Source: Synergistaceae bacterium
GTDB lineage: Bacteria > Synergistota > Synergistia > Synergistales > Synergistaceae
NCBI GenBank assembly: GCA_031273585.1
Contig: JAISRP010000033.1
Span: 1-6,069, forward strand
Length of the DNA stretch: 6,069 nucleotides
Direction of reading: 5' to 3'
The translations under genes and the position numbers were made by a program. Positions 1 through 5,144 of the stretch are shown here, in pieces; the stretch's first letter is position 1; each line of letters begins with the position of its first letter. Under the pieces are notes generated by a model that ran no database searches, was not told where the DNA came from, and worked only from the letters and a program-made list of their open reading frames with translations.

Positions 1-128
1 GCGTCGTCGGCCTCCTGGAAGACGCTCCTCGAAACCTCGTATTTATCGTAGAAGTCCCTTCCCATCCCGACCTCCTGAGAGCCCTGGCCAGGGAAGACTA
101 TCGCGTATATGGCAGTCGATTCCGACAG
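1..128 (-). CDS. fabD: Malonyl-CoA:ACP transacylase FabD, N-terminal part (gene runs off the window)
   Basis: FabD transfers the malonyl group from malonyl-CoA to acyl carrier protein in the cytoplasm, supplying the extender unit of type II fatty-acid synthesis. Only about 42 codons are present. The diagnostic N-terminal motif FPGQGSQ is at residues 12-18, followed by EVGMGRDFY; the first Gln of GQGSQ is the family's oxyanion-hole residue. The frame upstream is closed by TAA at 159-161. Between that stop and the motif there is no ATG, GTG or TTG; the next ATG comes after the motif. A CTG at 126-128 lies 6 nt from a strong AAGGAGGGG Shine-Dalgarno sequence (135-143) and gives an N-terminus of the normal length for the family (MSESTAIYAIVFPGQ). 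I therefore call CTG the start; ATA codons in the same frame are the only alternatives. It is the last visible gene of the fapR-plsX-fabH-fabK series, separated from fabK by 143 nt. Confidence 0.93.
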   Translation of the reverse strand, partial: MSESTAIYAIVFPGQGSQEVGMGRDFYDKYEVSRSVFQEADD

Positions 129-134
129 GGATGT

Positions 135-143
135 CCCCTCCTT
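135..143 (-). promoter_or_regulatory. Strong Shine-Dalgarno sequence for fabD
   Basis: On the minus strand this reads AAGGAGGGG, almost the full complement of the 16S rRNA 3' end, and it sits 6 nt before the CTG at 126-128. It is the best Shine-Dalgarno match in the operon and decides the unusual start: no ATG, GTG or TTG lies in frame at a usable distance. Confidence 0.8.
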
Positions 144-173
144 AAAATTAAAGCCTATTTATCGCCGGAGACC

Positions 174-185
174 CGCGGCGCCGCG
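174..185. repeat. 12-bp perfect palindrome in the fabK-fabD gap
   Basis: CGCGGCGCCGCG is self-complementary over all 12 bp. It lies in the middle of the 143-nt space between the fabK stop and the fabD start, next to an A/T run (ATTTAAAAAA on the plus strand). Having no loop, it is a poor RNA hairpin and not a standard terminator. It could be a protein-binding site or chance in GC-rich DNA. No clear promoter consensus is visible in this gap; TTGCAG with TTTTAA 17 bp downstream on the minus strand is a weak candidate. Confidence 0.3.
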
Positions 186-271
186 ATTTAAAAAACCTGA
201 CTGGCCACGCCTGCAAAGTGTTGTTCGATCGATTCGGGCCCGATTTTTTCCGTCAGCGCGTGGAAGCCGCG

Positions 272-1219
272 TCAGTCGAAGCGCGCGCCTATAGTTTTCG
301 CGAGCTCGTATGCCTCGCCCACTATCTCCTCGATTATCTCCCCGGCCGGCTGAATTTTTTTGACGAGCCCGGCTATCTGGCCGGACATCACTGAACCATG
401 ATCGACTTCGCCGTCGACCACCGCGGCCCGCAGCTTGCCCGAGCCGAACTTGTCGAGCTCGGCTATCTCGACCCGGTTTTCCTCCATCTCCTGAAACGCC
501 TGGGTGAACTTGTTCTTGATCGATCGCACCGGGTGGCCCAGGGCTCTACCCGTTATGACGGTGCTGCGGTCGTTCGCCGCTATTATGCGGTTCTTGAATC
601 GCTCGTGCGCGTTGCACTCTGCGGCGCAGACGAAGCGGGTCCCCATCTGTACGCCCTCCGCGCCCAGGGCGAAGACCGCCAGCATCCCCCTCCCGTCGGC
701 GACGCCGCCCGCCGCGATCACCGGGATGTCCACTGCGGCCGAGACCTGCGCGGTCAGGGCCATGGTCGTGATCTCGCCGACATGCCCGCCGGCCTCCATG
801 CCCTCGGCTATGACGGCGCGCGCCCCCTGCTTTCTGACCCGTCCCGCGAGGGCGACCGACGCTATGACCGGTACGACGATTATTCCGAGGGGGGCAAGCC
901 TGTCTATGACCTTGCCCGGCATACCGGCGCCGGTCGTGACGACCGGGACCCTGTGGGAGGCGGCGAGCTCCATCGCGTCCTCCCAGGTCGGCGAGAGCAG
1001 CATGATGTTGAGGCCGAACGGCTTGTCGGTGAGCTGCCGCACCTTTGTCAGCTCGCGGTCGAGCATCTCCGGCGGCATGTTGCCCGCAGCTACGATGCCG
1101 AGCCCCCCACCGTTGCTCACCGCGGCCGCGAGGTCGGCGTCCGCCACCCACGCCATCGCCCCCTGGACTATGGGGTACTTCACCTTCAACAATTCAACGA
1201 TCCTGTTGTGACTGAACAT
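272..1219 (-). CDS. fabK: Enoyl-ACP reductase II FabK (FMN-dependent)
   Basis: FabK catalyses the last reduction of each elongation cycle, enoyl-ACP to acyl-ACP, using FMN and NAD(P)H; it replaces FabI in many bacteria. The 315-residue product has the usual family length and a TIM-barrel pattern. Near the N-terminus is YPIVQGAMAWVAD (15-27), then the conserved DKPFGLNIMLLSP segment (65-77) and VVTTGAG (93-99). The signature EGMEAGGHVG (139-148) contains the catalytic His146, which separates FabK from plain nitronate monooxygenases. PVIAAGGVADG and GAEGVQMGTRF follow as flavin phosphate-binding strands, and DHGSVMSGQIAG is near the C-terminus. ATG at 1217-1219 is chosen because GAGGTG (1225-1230) lies 5 nt upstream; the in-frame TTG one codon earlier would be only 2 nt away. 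It lies 31 nt after fabH, so it is probably cotranscribed. Annotators may label it 2-nitropropane dioxygenase/nitronate monooxygenase, but context and motif favour FabK. Confidence 0.95.
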   Translation of the reverse strand: MFSHNRIVELLKVKYPIVQGAMAWVADADLAAAVSNGGGLGIVAAGNMPPEMLDRELTKVRQLTDKPFGLNIMLLSPTWEDAMELAASHRVPVVTTGAGMPGKVIDRLAPLGIIVVPVIASVALAGRVRKQGARAVIAEGMEAGGHVGEITTMALTAQVSAAVDIPVIAAGGVADGRGMLAVFALGAEGVQMGTRFVCAAECNAHERFKNRIIAANDRSTVITGRALGHPVRSIKNKFTQAFQEMEENRVEIAELDKFGSGKLRAAVVDGEVDHGSVMSGQIAGLVKKIQPAGEIIEEIVGEAYELAKTIGARFD

Positions 1220-1250
1220 CAAAACACCTCTGTCCGGGCTGGCCTCACAA

Positions 1251-2249
1251 TCAGCACTCTATCAGAGCCGCCCCGTATGTCATTCCTGCGCCGAAGCTCG
1301 TCATGACCACCCTCTGCCCGGATTTTATCCGGCCGTCGGTCATGGCCTCGTACAGGCAGATCATTATTGACGCCGCCGATGTGTTGCCGTATCTGTCCAG
1401 GTTCACAATCAACTTCTCCGAGGGGATGCCCATCCTCTGAGATATCCCCTGAAGGATGCGTATGTTGGCCTGGTGAAATATCCACCAGTCCACCTCTTTG
1501 GGTGTTATACCACAACTTGCACAAAAATTCTCCAGGTAAGGGGGAATTTTGCGATTCGCAAATTTAAAAACGTCCGCGCCGTTCATCTTCACAAAGTGCC
1601 GCCTGTCCCGCACAGTCTCCGGGGACGCCGGCTCCGCCGCCATTCCGGCCGGGATGACTATCATGTCATGCTTCTTGCCGTCGGCCTTCAGGTCTATGTT
1701 CGAGAGCCTCGGCAGTCCGGGCCGCCACTCTCCCATGACTACCGCGCCGGCGCCGTCGCCGAAGAGGATGCAAGTGCTGCGGTGCTCCCAGTCGACCATG
1801 CGGGTAAAGGCCTCGGAGCCGACCGCCAGCACCCTGTTCCATATTCCCGAGGCTATCCCGCCCGCGGCCGCGGCCATCGCGTACAGGCTGCCGGGGCACC
1901 CGGCCTGTATGTCCATCCCCCCGGCGTCAGGCGCGTCTATCATGCCCTGGATCGTCGGCCCGACCCCCGGCAGAAGCGTGTCGGGCGAGTTCGTACCCAC
2001 GATGATCATGTCGATCTCCCTAGGATTCACGCCCGACTTGCTCAGGGCCTCCAAGCAGGCGGATGCCGCCAGCGAGGCGTTCGACTCGTCCCCGGAGATC
2101 ACGCGCCGCGCGTGAATGCCCGTGCGCTCTACGATCCACTCGTCGGTCGTGTCGACTATCCTCTCCATATCCTCGTTTGTAACCAGACGCTTTGGAACGC
2201 ACATGCCGGCGCCCATTATCCCCACCGGCCTACCACCAATCGACGACAA
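1251..2249 (-). CDS. fabH: Beta-ketoacyl-ACP synthase III FabH
   Basis: FabH condenses an acyl-CoA primer with malonyl-ACP and so starts fatty-acid chains. The product is 332 residues, typical of the family. The thiolase-fold triad is present: Cys118 in QAGCPGS, His259 in FHQANIRI and Asn289 in GNTSAAS. Other family marks are DTTDEWIVERTGI (33-45), ILFGDGAGAVV (161-171) and the C-terminal TSFGAGMTYGAAL. The residues after the catalytic Cys (PGS) differ from the more usual AGF/SGF/TGF, which may matter for primer choice. The start is not certain. TTG at 2247-2249 is preceded at 8 nt by a six-G run (2258-2263). GTG at 2223-2225 would give a protein starting MGIMGAGM, closer to the usual FabH N-terminus, but has a poorer ribosome-binding site. 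The gene follows plsX after 36 nt and precedes fabK by 31 nt, consistent with one operon. Confidence 0.96.
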   Translation of the reverse strand: MSSIGGRPVGIMGAGMCVPKRLVTNEDMERIVDTTDEWIVERTGIHARRVISGDESNASLAASACLEALSKSGVNPREIDMIIVGTNSPDTLLPGVGPTIQGMIDAPDAGGMDIQAGCPGSLYAMAAAAGGIASGIWNRVLAVGSEAFTRMVDWEHRSTCILFGDGAGAVVMGEWRPGLPRLSNIDLKADGKKHDMIVIPAGMAAEPASPETVRDRRHFVKMNGADVFKFANRKIPPYLENFCASCGITPKEVDWWIFHQANIRILQGISQRMGIPSEKLIVNLDRYGNTSAASIMICLYEAMTDGRIKSGQRVVMTSFGAGMTYGAALIEC

Positions 2250-2257
2250 ACAGATTA

Positions 2258-2263
2258 CCCCCC
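2258..2263 (-). promoter_or_regulatory. G-run Shine-Dalgarno sequence for fabH
   Basis: Six consecutive G on the minus strand lie 8 nt before the TTG start. A G run can pair with the anti-Shine-Dalgarno CCUCC through one central G-U wobble. The same device appears before plsX and the M48 gene. This is the main argument for TTG over the downstream GTG. Confidence 0.5.
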
Positions 2264-2285
2264 ATGACCCGAGCGCGCGGACTGC

Positions 2286-3278
2286 CTACGACTCGAAGCT
2301 CTCCTTTATAAGATCCATTCCCTTCAGCTGCGCGAACGAACAGGCGACCCGCAGCGCCCCGGCTATCGCCCTGTACTTCGAGTTGCCGTGGGCCTTTATC
2401 ACGATGCCGTCGACTCCCAGCAGCGGGGAGCCTCCGTTTCTCTCGTACTCGAACCTGCCCCAGATCTTCCTGAGCGCCGGCATCATGAGGGCCGCCCCGA
2501 TCTTCGGGATGAACCTGTTCTCTATCTCCTCCCGGACTATGGTCTTCACGACCTCCCCGATGCCCTCCCCGAACTTTATCAGCGCGTTGCCGGTGAAGCC
2601 GTCGCACACGACCACGTCGGTGGTACCTATCGGGACGTCCTTCCCCTCGACGAACCCCCGGAAGTCGAGCTTGCTCTCCATCAGCATCTCCCGCGCCGTG
2701 CCTATGACGTCGTCGCCCTTTATGTCCTCCGCCCCGTTCGAGAAGAGCCCTATGCTGGGCCGGTCTATGCCGGACAGAGACCTCATGTATATCGAGCCCA
2801 TGTGGGCGAACTGATACAGGTTGATCGGCTTGCACCTCACGGTAGCTCCCACGTCCAGAAGCAACGATGGCCCCCCGAGCGACGGAATGGGAATCGCCAG
2901 GGCCGGCCTGTCTATGCCCTTTATTCGCCCGGCTATGAGCACGCCGCCCGCCACTATGGCGCCAGTGTTCCCGGCCGATATGCACCCCTCGGCCTCGTGC
3001 CGGCGCACCATCTCTATGGCCACCCTCAGGCTCGAGTTCTTCTTCGACCGTATGGACGCCGCGGGGTTGTCCCCCATGCCTATTACCTCGCTCGCCTCGA
3101 CTATGGATAGCCTCCCGCGCACGGACTGGGGCGCGCCCTCGATGTGAGGCTCTATCATTTTCCTGATGCCTACTAACGCCACGGACAGGTCCGGGTTTTC
3201 GATGCATGCCTGGATCGAGCCCCTGCACGGCGCCTCCGGGGCGTGATCGCCGCCCATCGCGTCGAGGGCGAAGAGCAC
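2286..3278 (-). CDS. plsX: Phosphate acyltransferase PlsX (acyl-ACP:phosphate)
   Basis: PlsX converts acyl-ACP plus phosphate to acyl-phosphate, the donor used by PlsY to begin phospholipid synthesis. It acts as a peripheral membrane enzyme. The product is 330 residues, normal for the family. Recognisable segments are LFALDAMGGDHAPEA at the N-terminus, the SAGNTGA motif (101-107), a LLDVGATVRCKPINLYQFA stretch (140-158), DIKGDD (185-190), and CDGFTGNALIKFGEG (225-239). The C-terminus has GGSPLLGVDGIVIKAHG, also typical. The start is GTG, only 1 nt after the fapR stop (TGA-G-GTG), so translation is probably coupled to fapR. A seven-G run inside the end of fapR (3286-3292), 7 nt from the GTG, is the likely ribosome-binding site. 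No charged or catalytic motif seems to be missing. Together with FapR and the Fab enzymes it links fatty-acid and phospholipid synthesis. Confidence 0.97.
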   Translation of the reverse strand: MLFALDAMGGDHAPEAPCRGSIQACIENPDLSVALVGIRKMIEPHIEGAPQSVRGRLSIVEASEVIGMGDNPAASIRSKKNSSLRVAIEMVRRHEAEGCISAGNTGAIVAGGVLIAGRIKGIDRPALAIPIPSLGGPSLLLDVGATVRCKPINLYQFAHMGSIYMRSLSGIDRPSIGLFSNGAEDIKGDDVIGTAREMLMESKLDFRGFVEGKDVPIGTTDVVVCDGFTGNALIKFGEGIGEVVKTIVREEIENRFIPKIGAALMMPALRKIWGRFEYERNGGSPLLGVDGIVIKAHGNSKYRAIAGALRVACSFAQLKGMDLIKESFES

Positions 3279-3279
3279 C

Positions 3280-3861
3280 TCAGGGCCCCCCCGGCTCGCC
3301 GTCCGACTTTCCGACGGCCACGACCACGAACCTCGCCACGAATATCTCGGCGTTCCCGACCCTCGTGTGGACGCTCACGACGTACTTGTCGCTCTTGTGC
3401 GTGCCGACCTTGGCCCGGGCGATCAGCCTGTCCCCGACGCTGGCGTAGTGCTTGAAATTTACCCTGGCCGACCCCACGACCACCATGTCGTACTCGATGA
3501 CCGCTATCGCCAGAGTCGCCGCCTGGGCGTATATGTGGTGGTCGGCTATGAGATCGGTGTGCCTGAACGCGTATTCGCGGTTCGTCTGAAGGACCGACAG
3601 CGCCAGGCGGTTGGGTTCGAGCTCGAGAATCTCGCCTAAGACCTCCTCCTGCCTCATGGATGTGAGGCGGGAGGAGGCGCTCTCAGCCATCAGCCTCGTG
3701 CGCTCCCTCAGCTCCGGGACGTTGAGCACGCTCCTGTCCAGCCGGATGGTGCCCACGCTGACCCCGAGCTCCTTCGCGAGGTCCAGGTCGGACATGAGCG
3801 GGTCCGTTCCAAGAAGACGCAGCAGTCTCTTATGTCGCTTCCGCTTCAGTTCAGATCGCAC
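3280..3861 (-). CDS. fapR: Fatty-acid and phospholipid biosynthesis repressor FapR
   Basis: FapR represses fab and plsX genes and, in Bacillus and Staphylococcus, is released from DNA by malonyl-CoA. The 193-residue protein has both expected parts. An N-terminal DeoR-type helix-turn-helix (about 8-45) contains the recognition helix SVGTIRLDR, nearly the same as in B. subtilis, followed by VPELRER and a linker helix. The C-terminal hot-dog effector domain (about 73-190) has EVLGEI, HHIYAQA (108-114) and RVNFKHYASVGDRLIARAKV. A gap-free comparison with remembered B. subtilis FapR keeps Phe99, but Arg106, Gly107 and Asn115, which contact malonyl-CoA, are Ala, Asp and Ala here. Ligand response may therefore differ. 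GTG is chosen as start because GGAGGG (3868-3873) is 6 nt upstream. As first gene of the operon, just behind a palindromic operator, it is probably autoregulated. Confidence 0.95.
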   Translation of the reverse strand: MRSELKRKRHKRLLRLLGTDPLMSDLDLAKELGVSVGTIRLDRSVLNVPELRERTRLMAESASSRLTSMRQEEVLGEILELEPNRLALSVLQTNREYAFRHTDLIADHHIYAQAATLAIAVIEYDMVVVGSARVNFKHYASVGDRLIARAKVGTHKSDKYVVSVHTRVGNAEIFVARFVVVAVGKSDGEPGGP

Positions 3862-3889
3862 AACTCGCCCTCCAGAAGAACTGTTATCC

Positions 3890-3917
3890 TGTTATTAGCA
3901 GTTGGTAATAACAACTG
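3890..3917. promoter_or_regulatory. Putative FapR operator: two overlapping palindromes
   Basis: Palindrome one (3890-3913) has perfect 8-bp arms TGTTATTA/TAATAACA with an 8-bp centre. Palindrome two (3899-3917), CAGTTGGTAATAACAACTG, has a single mismatched pair. The 17-mer at 3895-3911, TTAGCAGTTGGTAATAA, matches the Bacillus/Staphylococcus FapR box as I remember it (TTAGTACCTAGTACTAA type) at about 12 of 17 positions. The element starts a few bases after the -10 box and covers the expected transcription start, the location known for FapR repression. A direct repeat CTGTTAT (3881-3887, 3889-3895) abuts it. Assignment to FapR is inferred from position, symmetry and the conserved recognition helix. 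Confidence 0.7.
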
Positions 3918-3922
3918 GGGGT

Positions 3923-3951
3923 AATATATATTTTTTTCCTAAATCTGTCAA
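3923..3951 (-). promoter_or_regulatory. Sigma70-type promoter of the fapR-plsX-fab operon
   Basis: On the minus strand a perfect TTGACA (3946-3951) is separated by exactly 17 bp from TATATT (3923-3928). The predicted start is near 3915-3916, inside the palindromic operator, giving a leader of about 55 nt before the fapR GTG. The spacer carries seven consecutive A. It is the strongest promoter match in the window, so expression is likely set mainly by repression. Confidence 0.85.
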
Positions 3952-3960
3952 TCGGTCAAA

Positions 3961-3995
3961 TTTAAATCAAAACCGGGCCGAGGAGGCGGCCCGGT
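3961..3995 (-). terminator. Intrinsic terminator upstream of the fapR promoter (minus strand)
   Basis: Perfect 9-bp arms ACCGGGCCG (3972-3980) and CGGCCCGGT (3987-3995) enclose a 6-nt loop. Reading the minus strand, the stem runs into TTTTGATTTAAATTT, a broken T tract. On the plus strand it is followed by G-rich sequence and would not terminate. It ends about 10 bp before the -35 box of fapR, so it isolates the operon from transcription arriving from the M48 gene side. Confidence 0.7.
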
Positions 3996-4195
3996 GGGGG
4001 ATGCCGCTCCATAGAGAAGGTCGTTACGATTGTATAGCCGATTGAAAATATGTAATATGAGCCTCAGGTTATCCAAATATTAAAGGCATGGAGGCTCGGA
4101 TCCCCCCGACTCCCTGCGCGAATCGTATCGCGGCGGAAGCGCTTCCTGTCGCGTAAGACCTCTAAAATGCGGGTTTACGCTTACGGAAACACTCT
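3996..4195. other. Non-coding stretch with no recognised gene
   Basis: No convincing coding region, tRNA or known riboswitch was recognised on either strand. What can be seen: an imperfect long-range inverted repeat GAGCCTC (4059-4065)/GAGGCTC (4091-4097) with a 25-nt loop, an AT-rich patch around 4040-4085, and a 12-bp perfect palindrome GGAAGCGCTTCC (4135-4146). A weak minus-strand -10-like TACAAT near 4030 could give a short transcript ending at the terminator at 3961-3995, but no good -35 box accompanies it. It could equally be the 3' untranslated region of the M48 transcript. Confidence 0.4.
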
Positions 4196-4231
4196 GCGAA
4201 ACGGTCCCCCGCTGCAGGGCGACCGTTTCGC
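4196..4231. repeat. Long hairpin-forming inverted repeat downstream of the M48 gene
   Basis: Arms GCGAAACGGTC (4196-4206) and GACCGTTTCGC (4221-4231) pair perfectly over 11 bp. A further CCC/GGG can pair inside the 14-nt loop, leaving a GCTGCA apex. It lies about 33 bp beyond the stop of the M48 peptidase gene, where a terminator would be expected. Neither strand shows a T tract after the stem, so it may be a Rho-assisted or 3'-stabilising structure. Confidence 0.55.
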
Positions 4232-4263
4232 GAGCGATGCTCCGATGCGAGTTCCCTGGGGTG

Positions 4264-4953
4264 TTACTGCTCCTTCACCTCGTCGAACACGGCGTCCGGG
4301 TTCCTCGCCGCGATCCTGTCCCGGATGTGCTTGAGCCGTCTGTCGTCGGGCGGGTGCGAGTTGAAGCCGGAGGGCTCCGTCTTTCCCCCGTAGGCCGATA
4401 TGCGCATGAGGGCGGTGTGCAGCCCCGTCGGGTCGAACTCGCCGGCGAACGCCAGGTCGACCGCGAAGTCGTCGGCGGCGACCTCCTGCTCCCTGCTGTA
4501 TCCCGCCGCCGCCAGGTTCGCCCCGATGCCGACCGCGACTTCGCCTATCGTGCTGTCGCCTATCACGCGGCCTAAGATCGCCGCCGCCAATCCCACGCCG
4601 GCGGCGTTGCTAACCCTTCTCTCGTAGTGCTTGAGCTTCACGTGTCCCGCCTCGTGGGCCAGGACGCCGAATATCTCCTTTTCAGACCCGAGGAGGTCCA
4701 TGAGGCCAGTCGTGACGGTCACGGATTCTCCGGCTGTCACCCACGCGTTCGGGGACTCGTCGTTTTTTATGGAAAGGGGCAGGGGCTCCATCTCGGCCGT
4801 CCTGCTCACATCCAGCCAGGCGCGCCGGACCGCCTCCTCGTCTATGGCGGCCTCCGCCGCGAAGGGCGCAAGAGCGGCGGCGCATACAATCAGAACCGGC
4901 ACGAGCGCGCGCGCCAGGACGCCGACAGCCGATCGAAATTTTCCAGTCATCAT
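4264..4953 (-). CDS. Exported M48-family zinc metallopeptidase (LoiP/YcaL/BepA-like core)
   Basis: This is a zinc-dependent peptidase probably acting outside the cytoplasm, in the periplasm or at the membrane, in protein quality control; its substrate cannot be read from the sequence. From the chosen start the 229-residue protein begins with a signal peptide (basic TGKFR, hydrophobic core, AEA-A cleavage site near residue 35). HEAGH at 100-104 supplies two zinc ligands and the catalytic Glu. EVAAD at 157-161 fits the ExxAD third-ligand motif, and SHPP at 199-202 is the conserved M48 C-terminal motif. Between them is a Gly/Ala-rich hydrophobic helix region. No TPR domain is attached, so it is a minimal, single-domain type. 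ATG at 4951-4953 is chosen for the AAGGGGGTGA Shine-Dalgarno 4 nt upstream; an upstream ATG at 4990-4992 would put 13 residues before the signal peptide and has only a weak site. The LIVC segment is a poor lipobox. It is monocistronic, divergent from rpsD. Confidence 0.9.
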   Translation of the reverse strand: MMTGKFRSAVGVLARALVPVLIVCAAALAPFAAEAAIDEEAVRRAWLDVSRTAEMEPLPLSIKNDESPNAWVTAGESVTVTTGLMDLLGSEKEIFGVLAHEAGHVKLKHYERRVSNAAGVGLAAAILGRVIGDSTIGEVAVGIGANLAAAGYSREQEVAADDFAVDLAFAGEFDPTGLHTALMRISAYGGKTEPSGFNSHPPDDRRLKHIRDRIAARNPDAVFDEVKEQ

Positions 4954-4957
4954 CAGG

Positions 4958-4967
4958 TCACCCCCTT
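4958..4967 (-). promoter_or_regulatory. Shine-Dalgarno sequence that decides the M48 peptidase start
   Basis: The minus strand reads AAGGGGGTGA, one base from the full anti-Shine-Dalgarno complement AAGGAGGTGA. Its G core lies 7 nt before ATG 4951-4953. It supports this start over the upstream ATG pair at 4987-4992. Confidence 0.75.
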
Positions 4968-5012
4968 GGAATTTTCCAGCGAGACGCATCATCCATCCCA
5001 GCCGATGCCAAA

Positions 5013-5041
5013 ACTATACGACATCCCGCATAAAATGACAA
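5013..5041 (-). promoter_or_regulatory. Promoter of the M48 peptidase gene
   Basis: On the minus strand TTGTCA (5036-5041) and TATAGT (5013-5018) are exactly 17 bp apart, each five of six matches to the sigma70 consensus. The predicted start is near 5006, giving a leader of about 50 nt to ATG 4953. The -35 box is 30 bp from the -35 box of the divergent rpsD promoter. Confidence 0.75.
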
Positions 5042-5071
5042 CATTACCCGCCCTGCTGAAAAAAATGGTTA

Positions 5072-5100
5072 TTTACTTTTTTGTGTCACGGTGGTAAAAT
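5072..5100 (+). promoter_or_regulatory. Promoter of rpsD
   Basis: TTTACT (5072-5077) and TAAAAT (5095-5100) are separated by 17 bp. Seven A (5059-5065) directly upstream resemble the proximal half of an UP element, as expected for a strong ribosomal-protein promoter. The predicted start is near 5107, leaving a leader of about 70 nt. Confidence 0.7.
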
Positions 5101-5118
5101 CCATTGGCTGAATAAAAG

Positions 5119-5144
5119 GGGCCGCGCCTTGGGGGCGTCGGTTC
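5119..5144 (+). promoter_or_regulatory. Leader hairpin of rpsD, possible S4 autoregulatory site
   Basis: In the 5' leader, CCGCGCC (5122-5128) pairs with GGCG-T-CGG (5134-5141) with one bulged U. Three further pairs (5119-5121 with 5142-5144, two of them G-U) extend the stem, and the loop is TTGGG. S4 is known to repress its own mRNA through structured leaders in E. coli and B. subtilis. Whether this hairpin plays that part is inference; the match is structural, not sequence-based. Confidence 0.4.

Noticed and set aside
225..250. Plus-strand intrinsic terminator (TCGGGCCCGA followed by six T)
   Set aside because: The palindrome has no room for a loop, leaving at most a 3-bp stem, and no plus-strand gene ends here.
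398..1306. Long plus-strand open frame (about 302 codons) opposite fabK
   Set aside because: It overlaps a clearly identified FabK on the other strand, has a low-complexity Arg/His/Asp/Gly-rich translation with no domain, and is typical of antisense frames in GC-rich genes.
1473..2267. Plus-strand open frame (about 264 codons) opposite fabH
   Set aside because: It is the shadow of fabH; the product is rich in Arg, His, Pro and Gly with no recognisable motif or ribosome-binding site.
2230..3228. Minus-strand frame overlapping plsX in another phase (about 332 codons)
   Set aside because: It has the same extent as PlsX, which has all family motifs; the alternative product is Arg/Gly/His-rich and unlike a protein family.
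4030..4058. Plus-strand promoter TTGTAT-17-TAATAT
   Set aside because: Spacing is right, but only 3 of 6 and 4 of 6 consensus bases match and no gene or terminator follows on the plus strand.
3996..4263. tRNA, riboswitch or small coding gene in the largest gap
   Set aside because: No T-loop GTTCRANNC-type sequence, no known aptamer core, and no short frame with a Shine-Dalgarno sequence was seen.
4855..4900. Lipobox (lipoprotein signal) in the M48 peptidase
   Set aside because: The only nearby Cys is in LIVC followed by Ala; Val at -1 does not fit the Gly/Ala/Ser requirement, while AEA-A fits signal peptidase I.
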